A program made the position numbers and the translations under genes. Below, one piece after another: positions 1 to 6,662 of a DNA stretch of 12,811 nucleotides (the stretch's first letter is position 1; each line of letters opens with the position of its first letter). The notes beneath the pieces are model-generated. The model saw nothing but the letters and a program-made list of their open reading frames with translations. It did not search any database and was not told the DNA's origin. Source of the DNA: UBA9676 sp036522155 (GTDB taxonomy: Bacteria; Actinomycetota; Actinomycetes; Streptosporangiales; Streptosporangiaceae); the NCBI GenBank assembly GCA_036522155.1, contig DATDGI010000300.1, positions 1 through 12,811 of the forward strand. Direction: 5' to 3'.

Positions 1-366
1 GTCGCTGCCCTCCTCGCCCAGGTTGTTGACATACACGCCCCGGAAATGGGGGCTCATGGCGTCGAAGAGTTCACGCGTCCATCGGATATTGTCCGGCGAG
101 TCGGCGGGGTCGTCCCACTGCGACAGGATGAGGAAGTCGTACTGGCGGGCGCGATGGGCGAAAGCGGTCGCCGCCGAGGGGACGCGGCTGGCGGCGCCCG
201 TGATCTGCTGCAGGCCGATGCCGGTGTACGGTGACGGCGCTGCCGCGGCATACCGAAGCATGGTGTCGATCGCCTCGCTTCGCGGATCGGCCAGGAAGCT
301 CGCCTTCCAGTAATGAAGCCGGCCCGACGGGAATTCCGCGTCCGGCATTGTCTGATGGGAGGGGCC
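1..366 (-). pseudogene. C-terminal fragment of a berberine-bridge-type FAD-linked oxidase
   Basis: This minus-strand frame is open from the window edge up to a TGA at 367-369. Its first ATG is at 348. The translation contains HYWKASFL, followed about 75 residues later by GVYVNNLGEEGSD. Both are hallmarks of the substrate-domain/BBE C-terminus of actinobacterial FAD-binding oxidoreductases, which usually run to about 450 residues. Only about 116 residues are present. The N-terminal PCMH FAD-binding domain should lie at 370 and above, but that DNA shows no such coding in any frame and a divergent gene begins at 517. The last 30-40 residues of the BBE domain fall outside the window. Family assignment is from motifs. 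Pseudogene status is inferred from the missing FAD domain and in-frame stop. A short MRPLP string in a neighbouring frame near 360-375 could be a frameshifted continuation, but it is too short to be convincing. Confidence 0.6.
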
Positions 367-516
367 TCATGGTGGAAGCGTATGACGGCCCGGACGCGGG
401 TGGCGGGTTCATGCCCGGCGTCTTGCCGGCGGGTATCCAGCCGGTGAGTCTGTGAACCGGTCCCGGTTTTACGGTTAGGGCTACCTGGTAGCGGCTCTTT
501 GGGAGGATGACCCGCC

Positions 517-1356
517 ATGCCTGATTCCCCTCCGCTGACGGGCACGCTGGACGTGCCTGGCGCCCGGTTGTACTACGAGCGGCGGGGCACCGGGCCGCTG
601 CTGCTCATGATCGGCTCACCGATGGACAGCACCGGCTTCGCCGGCCTGGCCAGCGCGCTCGCTGGCGGCTACACGGTGGTGACGTACGACCCGCGCGGTA
701 TTGGCAACAGCAGCCGCGATGACAGCACCGCCGACGTGACGCCTGAGCAGCAGGCCGACGACGTGCACCGCCTGCTGCCGGTGCCCGGCGGCGGACCGGC
801 GTACGTCTTCGGCAGCAGCGGCGGAGCCGTCGTCGGGCTCGCACTGGTCACTGCTTTCCCCGGCCAGGTGCGGGCGCTGGTTGCCCACGAGCCTCCGGTG
901 ATCGAGTTGCTGCCCGACAGCGCGCAGGTGCAGGCCCAGATCGAGGACATTTACGACACCTACCGGGCGGAGGGGGCTGAACAGGCGATGGGAAAGTTCA
1001 TGGCCCATGCCGGGCTGGGCGGCGGGCCTGGCCAGCAGGAGGGCGCACCGCGGTGGGTGCCCTCGCCGGAGCAGATCGCCCGGATGCGCGCCGCCAACGA
1101 GCACTTCCTCGCGCACCTGCTCCGCCCGACCACGCGCTACCGGCCCGACATCCAGGCGCTGCGGGCGGCCCCGGCGCGCATCGTCGTCGCCGCCGGGGCC
1201 ACGTCGAAAGGCCAGCTCGCCAACCGCACCGCCGTGGCCCTCGCCCGCCAGCTCGGTACGACTGTGATCGAGTTCCCCGGTGACCACGGGGGATTCCTGG
1301 CCTTCCCGGAGCAATTCAGCCGCCTGCTGGACCAGGTGCTCACCGACACGACCTGA
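517..1356 (+). CDS. Alpha/beta-fold hydrolase
   Basis: A 279-residue soluble hydrolase with no signal peptide. The fold shows as an oxyanion-loop region MIGSPMDS (31-38), a YDPRGIGNS strand/turn (57-65), the nucleophile elbow GSSGG (99-103, predicted nucleophile S101) and a C-terminal GDHGGF with predicted catalytic H257. The usual acidic residue after strand 7 is not obvious, because the segment reads VVAAGATSKG. E125 in the HEPP motif after strand 6 is a candidate acid. The length fits the family. The ATG at 517 has GGGAGG at 501-506. The gene stands alone: it diverges from the oxidase fragment and converges on the deacetylase, with 37 bases between the stops and no convincing terminator there. 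The substrate cannot be predicted. An esterase or C-C hydrolase is equally possible. Confidence 0.85.
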   Translation: MPDSPPLTGTLDVPGARLYYERRGTGPLLLMIGSPMDSTGFAGLASALAGGYTVVTYDPRGIGNSSRDDSTADVTPEQQADDVHRLLPVPGGGPAYVFGSSGGAVVGLALVTAFPGQVRALVAHEPPVIELLPDSAQVQAQIEDIYDTYRAEGAEQAMGKFMAHAGLGGGPGQQEGAPRWVPSPEQIARMRAANEHFLAHLLRPTTRYRPDIQALRAAPARIVVAAGATSKGQLANRTAVALARQLGTTVIEFPGDHGGFLAFPEQFSRLLDQVLTDTT

Positions 1357-1393
1357 GCCAGGCGAAGGACGGCGCGAGATCAGCTCTTGGGGG

Positions 1394-2299
1394 TCACAGC
1401 TGACCGGCGCTCCCGGCTTCGGAGAGCGCGTACGAGGCGACCTGGGCGTGGGTGGCGAACCACACCTCGCCCCGGGCGGCGATGTGATCGGTGAGCTGGG
1501 AAAGGACCACCATGCGAGAGCGGTGGCCGATGACGTGAGGGTGCATGGTCAGCTGGAACAGCCCTCCGTCAGCGTAGGCGCCCTCGAACTCATCGATCCA
1601 GATACCCAGCACGCTGCGCGGGCTGGTGTACGGGCGCAGGGCGCTGGAGCGCTCCATCGGGAAATACACCGCGTCATCGCGGATCCATTCCACCGGGATC
1701 TCCACGATGCCGGACGGCTCGCCGTTCTGCACGATCTCATACGGCTCGTCATCAGCCATCAGCGATGAGTCATATACCAGGCCGAGCTCCCGGGTGATGG
1801 CCAGCGTGGCGGGGCTGAAGTCCCACGACGGGGTGCGGATCCCCACCGGCCGGGCCCCGGCGCCTCTTTCCAGCACATCGGCGCTTCGCAGCGCCAGCTC
1901 CCGCTCGTCGGCTGGTGCCAGGGTCCCCGTCCGCTCGTGAATCCAGCCGTGCATCCCCACCTCATGACCCTCGGCCACGTAGCGGCGCAGTTCCTCTGGG
2001 TGCAGCAGGGCCGAGACCGCCGGCATGAAGAATGTCGCCGGTATCCCCCGCTCCGCCAGCAGCGCCAGGATCCGGCGGGCGCCCACCCGCGACCCATACT
2101 CCCCCTGTGACAGCCTCCCCGGTCCCGTGTCCCCATCCCGGAGCGGGATCGTCTCATGATCGGAATCAAACGACAGGGCCACCGCCACCCGCGCCCCGCC
2201 TGGCCACTTAGCAGGCACCAGCGGCCTGCCCGCCCTCACATGCCCGACATGCCGGCGCCAGGTGGCCTCATCCCACTGCCATGGCGGCATCTCGCCCAT
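1394..2299 (-). CDS. Polysaccharide deacetylase family protein (CE4, PuuE/HpPgdA-like)
   Basis: A 301-residue cytosolic member of the CE4/NodB superfamily, metal-dependent amidohydrolases that remove acetyl groups or cleave related amides. Visible motifs are SFDSDHE (43-49; D45/D47 candidate base and metal ligand), MHGWIHE with the H-x3-H metal pair H117/H121, GIRTPSWDFS (154-162; motif 3) and MHPHVIGHRSR (252-262). The pattern resembles the subgroup of Helicobacter PgdA-like and allantoinase-like (PuuE) proteins more than secreted chitin or peptidoglycan deacetylases, and there is no signal peptide. I chose the ATG at 2299 because GGAGGAGG lies five bases before it. An in-frame GTG at 2317 would place that Shine-Dalgarno sequence inside the gene. 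The gene lies 109 bases beyond the stop of the MCP-EAL gene. Its substrate is unknown. Confidence 0.88.
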   Translation of the reverse strand: MGEMPPWQWDEATWRRHVGHVRAGRPLVPAKWPGGARVAVALSFDSDHETIPLRDGDTGPGRLSQGEYGSRVGARRILALLAERGIPATFFMPAVSALLHPEELRRYVAEGHEVGMHGWIHERTGTLAPADERELALRSADVLERGAGARPVGIRTPSWDFSPATLAITRELGLVYDSSLMADDEPYEIVQNGEPSGIVEIPVEWIRDDAVYFPMERSSALRPYTSPRSVLGIWIDEFEGAYADGGLFQLTMHPHVIGHRSRMVVLSQLTDHIAARGEVWFATHAQVASYALSEAGSAGQL

Positions 2300-2397
2300 C
2301 GCAGCCTCCTCCACCACCGGATTTCGCTCAACAGCAGGATCTGGCGATCATCGCACGCGGCAGTGAGGGATGGCACGGGTGGCTGGATATGGCGTCC

Positions 2398-2410
2398 AGG
2401 CGCGGCGCCT
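2398..2410. repeat. Short GC-rich palindrome at the 3' end of the MCP-EAL gene
   Basis: AGGCGC and GCGCCT flank a single central base, and the minus-strand stop TAG (2411-2409) overlaps it. The one-base centre makes it a poor hairpin and there is no U-tract, so a terminator role is doubtful. It could be a chance feature of GC-rich DNA. Confidence 0.25.
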
Positions 2411-5180
2411 AGCGGGCGCGGACCAGCGCCTCGGCTTCGCCGACCTCGACCGGCCGTTCTAGCAGGTCTCCCTGGCCGTACTCGCAGCCCAGCGACATCA
2501 GCAGATCGCGCTGGGCCTCGTTGTCGATTCCCTCGGCGATCACGGTCAGGCCGAGTGTCTTGGCGATCCTGATGATGATCTTCACGATAGCGAGCCGCTG
2601 CTCGGAGACGGCCATGCCCTCCACGAACGCGCGGTCAATCTTGAGGAGGTCCATGGGAAGGTCCCGCAGGGAACCGAGGGATGCGTAGCCGGTGCCGCAG
2701 TCGTCGATCGCGAGCCTGATCCCGATGTTCTTCAGTTCCATCAAGTCGGCGAGGATGCGGTCATCCCGGTCCAGCAGGACGCTTTCGGCGAGTTCCAGCA
2801 CGAGCGCGGACGGCGCCAGACCGGATGCGGCCACCACCTGCCGTACGTCGGCGACGAAACCGGGGTCGGCAAACTGCCGGGCGGACACGTTCACGCTCAC
2901 GTACAGCGGCGGCTGGCGGGGGAGGCGCTGCTGCTGCCGGACGATGTCGGTCACCGCCTGGCGCAGCACCCACGAGCCGAGCGGCACGATCTGGCCGGTC
3001 TCTTCGGCCAGCGGGATGAACTGGTCGGGGTGGAGCGTCCCCCAGCGCGGGTGCGGCCACCGCACCAGCGCCTCGACGCCGGCCACCTCATCGCTGCCAA
3101 GCGCCACGATGGGCTGGTACACCAGGGTGAACGCGGAGGTCCTGATCGCCTCGTCGATCGCCGCCTCAAGCTCTCGCCGTTTGGCCATGCCGCTGCCGCC
3201 TTGTGCCCGGCGGCTGACGTTGCGAAATGCGGCGTCGCGGAGGGCCGCCTGCTCGGCCTCCTCGCGCGTTGTCTCCAGCCTGGCTGCTGGCAGGGAGGCC
3301 TCTCCAGCGTCCATGGCTGGCGCATCCCGCAGCGTGCTGCTGATCTCCTCGACCAGTGCCTCCAGCCGCTCCGCGGTGGCCGCCCGCTTTACCTGCTCCG
3401 CCGCGAGCTGGTCGGCCGCCTGCCGGATCTGCCGGATGGCGCTGTCCACCTGGTCGGCGGCCGACTTCTGCTGCTGGGCGGCGAGCAAGGACTCCTCCAG
3501 CATGGTCGCGGTCGACGCCATCAGTTCGGCCACCTCACGGGCTTGCCCGATGCCCTGCTCGGTCGCCATGATGGTGGCGTTTGTCTCGCCCTGGACGCCG
3601 GAGATGATCTCCCTGATCGACCCGGTAGACCGTACCGAGCGTTCCGCGAGCTTCCGAACCTCGGCCGCGACCACAGCAAAGCCCCGGCCGGCCTCGCCCG
3701 CCCGCGCCGCCTCGATCTCGGCGTTCAGCGCGAGCAGGTTAGTCTGCTCAGCCATGTCGTTGATCAGCTCCAGTATCTCGCCGATCTTTTGGGCGCGCTC
3801 CCCCAGCGACAGCGCCCGCGACGCGATGACCTCGACCTTCTCCTGCATGTCGCGCATGGTGCCGCCGGTGCGCTCGGCGGCCTTGGCGATGGCATGGACG
3901 TTGTCGGTGATGGCGCCCGCGGTGGTGGCGAGCTGCTCGACCGTGGCGGAGGTCTGCGCCACCGCCGCCGACTGCTCGCTGGTCGCGGTCGCCGCGCTCT
4001 TGGCCGCCGCCCGCAACTCCGCGCCCACGTCCCCCAAGACGGCTGCCGCCGACCGGAGCGGCGCGAGCAGCGCGTAGCGGTCTGCCAGGTGCCCGAGCGT
4101 CTCCCTGAGCCGGTCCTCACGCAGGGCAGACATCCCGATGCTCCGCCTCATCCCACGCACGGACACGGCCAGCCGGATGCCGACCAGCAGGAGCGCGGCG
4201 GTCGCGAGGCCGAGCGCGAGCCGGCTCGTTTCATGCAGGTTCCCGACGAAGAGGACGGCCAGCGCGCACGCCGCGCTGATCCCCGGAATGATGAACGATG
4301 CTGGCTTCTGATCCGCCTGCAGGTCGGCTGGCTGCGACCGCAGCCAGACCGACATCGACAGCAGGAGCAGCGACGTCGGCCAGGCGATCCCGTTGAAAAT
4401 GAAACCAGCCAGGGATGCCCCGAACGATGTCCCGAAGAGGTTGGCGGTGTCACCCACGGCATTGATGGCGAGTCCCGTGGCCATCAGCAGCCACGGTGCA
4501 TTCCGCCTGCCGGTTATCACCGTGGACCCGCCCATGACCAGGCTGAGCAGCAGCACGTCCCCGATCGGGTAGGCCAGGTTGGTCGCTGTCCCGGCCGGAT
4601 CGCCGCCCGTCAGGTGAAGGACCCGGTCGAACACGAACGCCGCGAACACCGCTGCGGTCCCCACACTCGCGATGGCACCGTCCAGCCAGCTCGGAGTGGT
4701 GAGCCTCTGGGTATCCGCGCGAATGAAGAGCACAACCGCCACATAGGCAAGCGGGTAGAACCCGAGATAGAAGGCATCCGCCAGGGAAGGTACCGGCGGG
4801 CTGGCGCCTCCCAGCGACTCCGCCGTCAGCGCGAAGTCGCCCAGCGCCCATGAGGTGATGGCGAAGCCGAGCGTCAGCGCTACCGCGCGCCCCGGCCGGT
4901 GTGTCACCCCACGGGCGAAGCAGAGGGCGCCGGCGGTCAGCTCAAAGCTGGCCGCCCCCCAGCCGCTGACCAGCAGCGAATTCCCGCCGGGGCCCCGGAC
5001 GACCAGGAACGCGAGGTAACCCACCAGCAGGGCGCCCATGAGCGCGTACGTGGTCACTAGGACGGCCCGGGCGCGATCGCCCGCCCGTCGTGCGTGATGG
5101 AGCCGCCCCTGCTCGCCGCTTTCGCCCAGATCGAGCCCAGCGATGACAGCCCCCCGAACCGGATCCTGTTCAGCCCCCAC
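2409..5180 (-). CDS. Ten-TM sensor / MCP signalling domain / EAL phosphodiesterase fusion
   Basis: A 923-residue integral membrane signalling protein. Residues ~39-341 carry about ten hydrophobic segments resembling the multi-TM N-termini of actinobacterial GGDEF/EAL proteins (motifs SLADAFYLGFYPLAY, NLAYPIGDVLLL). Residues ~380-620 are an alanine-rich coiled-coil MCP signalling domain. Its hairpin tip is intact around 473-510 (NDMAEQTNLLALNAEIEAA, then GRGFAVVAAEVRKLAE). I see no HAMP domain. Residues ~668-921 are an EAL domain that would hydrolyse c-di-GMP to pGpG. It keeps E703 (EAL), N764 (NVSARQF), E796 (ELAES), D826-D827 (DDCGTGY), K847 (LKID), E883 (AEGI) and Q903 (YGQG), so activity is expected. 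There is no GGDEF domain. The start is GTG at 5180. Longer frames run into the DUF2182 gene, and a promoter places transcription at this GTG. An ATG at residue 48 is an alternative. No CheA, CheW or CheB gene is in the window. The ligand is unknown. Confidence 0.9.
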   Translation of the reverse strand: MGAEQDPVRGAVIAGLDLGESGEQGRLHHARRAGDRARAVLVTTYALMGALLVGYLAFLVVRGPGGNSLLVSGWGAASFELTAGALCFARGVTHRPGRAVALTLGFAITSWALGDFALTAESLGGASPPVPSLADAFYLGFYPLAYVAVVLFIRADTQRLTTPSWLDGAIASVGTAAVFAAFVFDRVLHLTGGDPAGTATNLAYPIGDVLLLSLVMGGSTVITGRRNAPWLLMATGLAINAVGDTANLFGTSFGASLAGFIFNGIAWPTSLLLLSMSVWLRSQPADLQADQKPASFIIPGISAACALAVLFVGNLHETSRLALGLATAALLLVGIRLAVSVRGMRRSIGMSALREDRLRETLGHLADRYALLAPLRSAAAVLGDVGAELRAAAKSAATATSEQSAAVAQTSATVEQLATTAGAITDNVHAIAKAAERTGGTMRDMQEKVEVIASRALSLGERAQKIGEILELINDMAEQTNLLALNAEIEAARAGEAGRGFAVVAAEVRKLAERSVRSTGSIREIISGVQGETNATIMATEQGIGQAREVAELMASTATMLEESLLAAQQQKSAADQVDSAIRQIRQAADQLAAEQVKRAATAERLEALVEEISSTLRDAPAMDAGEASLPAARLETTREEAEQAALRDAAFRNVSRRAQGGSGMAKRRELEAAIDEAIRTSAFTLVYQPIVALGSDEVAGVEALVRWPHPRWGTLHPDQFIPLAEETGQIVPLGSWVLRQAVTDIVRQQQRLPRQPPLYVSVNVSARQFADPGFVADVRQVVAASGLAPSALVLELAESVLLDRDDRILADLMELKNIGIRLAIDDCGTGYASLGSLRDLPMDLLKIDRAFVEGMAVSEQRLAIVKIIIRIAKTLGLTVIAEGIDNEAQRDLLMSLGCEYGQGDLLERPVEVGEAEALVRAR

Positions 5181-5186
5181 AAGCTT

Positions 5187-5215
5187 ATAGTAACCACTTA
5201 GTAACGATTTGTAAC
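5187..5215 (-). promoter_or_regulatory. Predicted leaderless promoter of the MCP-EAL gene
   Basis: On the minus strand, GTTACA (5215-5210; four of six matches to TTGACA) is followed by exactly 17 bases and then TACTAT (5192-5187, a TANNNT -10 box). Six bases further is the GTG at 5180, so the predicted transcript begins at the start codon. No Shine-Dalgarno precedes this GTG, which agrees with leaderless translation, common in actinobacteria. The patch is AT-rich against its surroundings and starts four bases after the DUF2182 stop. Confidence 0.55.
5190..5215 (+). repeat. Three phased GTAAC direct repeats over the MCP-EAL promoter
   Basis: GTAAC occurs at 5190-5194, 5201-5205 and 5211-5215, at intervals of 11 and 10 bases. 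The first two share the longer core TAGTAAC. One-helical-turn spacing of direct repeats is the usual site layout for OmpR/PhoB-type response regulators. They cover both the -35 and -10 boxes, so a bound factor could repress or remodel the promoter. The regulator is not identified. Part of the repetition could simply reflect the promoter hexamers. Confidence 0.5.
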
Positions 5216-5218
5216 TAG

Positions 5219-5989
5219 TCAGCTCATCATTTGCGGCGCGGCGTGCAGGCCCGGGGCGAGCCAGGGGAGCCAGATCGTGGCCACCGCGAGAGCCAGCGCG
5301 GCGATACCCGCGAGCCGGCCGGCCGCTGGGCCCCATCGCCAGGCCTTCTCGGTCAGCACCAGAGCGGCCAGGGCGACCATGGCGGCCACGTTCATCACGC
5401 CCACCGCGATAAGGATCACCATCAGGCCCCAGCAGCAGCCCAGGCAGTATCCGCCGTGATGGGCGCCGACGCGCAGGTCGCGGGACCTGCCCCGGTAGGA
5501 GCCGTAGTGCAGGAGCAGCCCGAGCGGGGAGCGGCAGTGCGCGAGGCAGCGGTCCTTCAGGGGGCTGAGCTGGTAGATCCCGCAAACGGCGAAGACCGCC
5601 ACGGCCATGACGTGAGCGGCGCTGGGATGCTTACCGGTCAGCCAGCCGGCGAGCCAGGCCAGCCCGTAAGCGGGCACGCCCGCCGCCGCCCAGACCGCGA
5701 GATAGCCCACCACGAGCCCAGCGATCCTTATCGCCCGCCTCCCCTGGATGGTCCTGGCGTACAGCGAGGCCACGGGCGACACCGACGGGAGCATCATGGC
5801 GGCCATCATCAGCGTCCACACCGGCACGAACGCGGCCAGGCCCAGCCCCATCGTGCCCGCCATCCCGGCCATCCCGCGGGCGAGCGCAAAGGTCGCGGCC
5901 CAGGCACCAGCCGCCAGGATCAGCAGGAACGCGACCTCACGGTTCGCCAGACCTGGCCGTGGCCGGGCGAGCCCGGAGGAGCCGCTCAC
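5219..5989 (-). CDS. DUF2182 integral membrane protein, predicted metal-binding
   Basis: A 256-residue membrane protein of the DUF2182 family (predicted metal-binding integral membrane proteins; function unproven). There are about six hydrophobic segments (roughly 18-38, 50-68, 88-106, 124-141, 186-214, 225-245). Possible soft-metal ligands cluster in three places: a Met-rich second segment (M61, M62, M65, M66 in WTLMMAAMMLPS), CLAHC (C148, H151, C152) and GAHHGGYCLGCC (H177, H178, C182, C185, C186). The start is GTG at 5989. It overlaps the DUF1326 stop as GTGA and has no strong Shine-Dalgarno of its own, so translation is probably coupled. This pairing with DUF1326 recurs in bacteria to my knowledge, which supports a two-protein unit. 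The role in copper handling is inferred from the upstream csoR-copA. Transport or metal-cofactor insertion are both possible. Confidence 0.85.
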   Translation of the reverse strand: MSGSSGLARPRPGLANREVAFLLILAAGAWAATFALARGMAGMAGTMGLGLAAFVPVWTLMMAAMMLPSVSPVASLYARTIQGRRAIRIAGLVVGYLAVWAAAGVPAYGLAWLAGWLTGKHPSAAHVMAVAVFAVCGIYQLSPLKDRCLAHCRSPLGLLLHYGSYRGRSRDLRVGAHHGGYCLGCCWGLMVILIAVGVMNVAAMVALAALVLTEKAWRWGPAAGRLAGIAALALAVATIWLPWLAPGLHAAPQMMS

Positions 5990-6588
5990 CCGGCCCAGGA
6001 GAACGGTGCGGAAAAGCCGCTCTGCCCCTCGCGCCCCCAGTCGACCCCGAACGTCGACAGATGCGCGGCATTGGCCGGGGCGACCGTCAGTGTCGTGTTC
6101 GACGGATGGAAGACGTTCGTCAGCTGAACCGGATCCTGGCCTTCCAGGGCGACGAAGTCCTGGACGCCGACGTCGACCGTCTCGCCGATCCGGACATGGT
6201 GGCCGTGGCCGTCCTCGCTGTAGGTGATGGGAGCCTTTTCCACACCGAGCATTTCGCTGATGAGCGGGCCGAGCATGGCGGGCGGCCCGCCGAGCTGCCC
6301 GGACAGGACCGCCCCGAGCTGCCCGGCCTGGCTGTCGGACGCGGCGTCATCCAGGTAGACCCCCACCCGCCAGTTGCCCTCGGCCATGACCGGCGGGGTG
6401 TCCAGGAACAGGGCGAAACTCAGGCCGCTGACGTCCACGCCATCGATCTCGCCCGAGTCGACGTGATAGGCCAAAAGCGCCCGGCACCGGTCAAACGTCG
6501 CCTTCGCCGTGAGCGCCGACCAGGTACAGGGGCAGATCGTATCGCACGAGCAGGACTCGAAATATGTCCCATCAAGCCGCCAAGCCAT
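5986..6588 (-). CDS. DUF1326 domain protein with CxC-x3-CxC N-terminal motif
   Basis: A 200-residue soluble protein with no signal peptide. It matches DUF1326 by its opening, MAWRLDGTYFES, followed directly by C13-S-C15-D-T-I-C19-P-C21. C35 and the cluster H128-G-H130-H131 are further possible ligands. Closely spaced N-terminal CxC pairs suggest Cu(I) or Zn binding, or thiol chemistry, but no biochemical function is established that I can name. The ATG at 6588 is preceded by GAGGAGG, a strong Shine-Dalgarno. The gene begins 74 bases after the copA stop, and its stop overlaps the DUF2182 start by four bases. It may be read through from the csoR-copA promoter. A TTGACG lies in the gap but no good -10 follows it, so an independent promoter is unproven. 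Confidence 0.85.
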   Translation of the reverse strand: MAWRLDGTYFESCSCDTICPCTWSALTAKATFDRCRALLAYHVDSGEIDGVDVSGLSFALFLDTPPVMAEGNWRVGVYLDDAASDSQAGQLGAVLSGQLGGPPAMLGPLISEMLGVEKAPITYSEDGHGHHVRIGETVDVGVQDFVALEGQDPVQLTNVFHPSNTTLTVAPANAAHLSTFGVDWGREGQSGFSAPFSWAG

Positions 6589-6662
6589 GACCCCTCCTCG
6601 TTACTCAGTTGACCTCCTCGACAAGGCTGGCGCGGGCGGCAGTGATCGTCAAGACACAAGAT

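Noticed and set aside
481..495. CTACC-T-GGTAG inverted repeat upstream of the alpha/beta hydrolase
   Set aside because: Only 5-bp arms, and no clear promoter or neighbouring regulator gene to support an operator call.
3030..4853. Long plus-strand open frame opposite the MCP-EAL gene
   Set aside because: Its translation is low-complexity Arg/Gly/Pro-rich sequence with no family motifs. It is the antisense shadow of a GC-rich gene.
5181..5585. N-terminal extension of the MCP-EAL frame
   Set aside because: The extra 135 codons mostly lie on the DUF2182 gene in another frame and give Arg/Pro-rich sequence. The promoter and GTG at 5180 explain the start better.
6605..6652. Mini-ORF (TTG start, 15 codons) between copA and the DUF1326 gene
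   Set aside because: It has no Shine-Dalgarno, a rare start and no recognisable product. The GAGGAGG inside it is not followed by a start codon.
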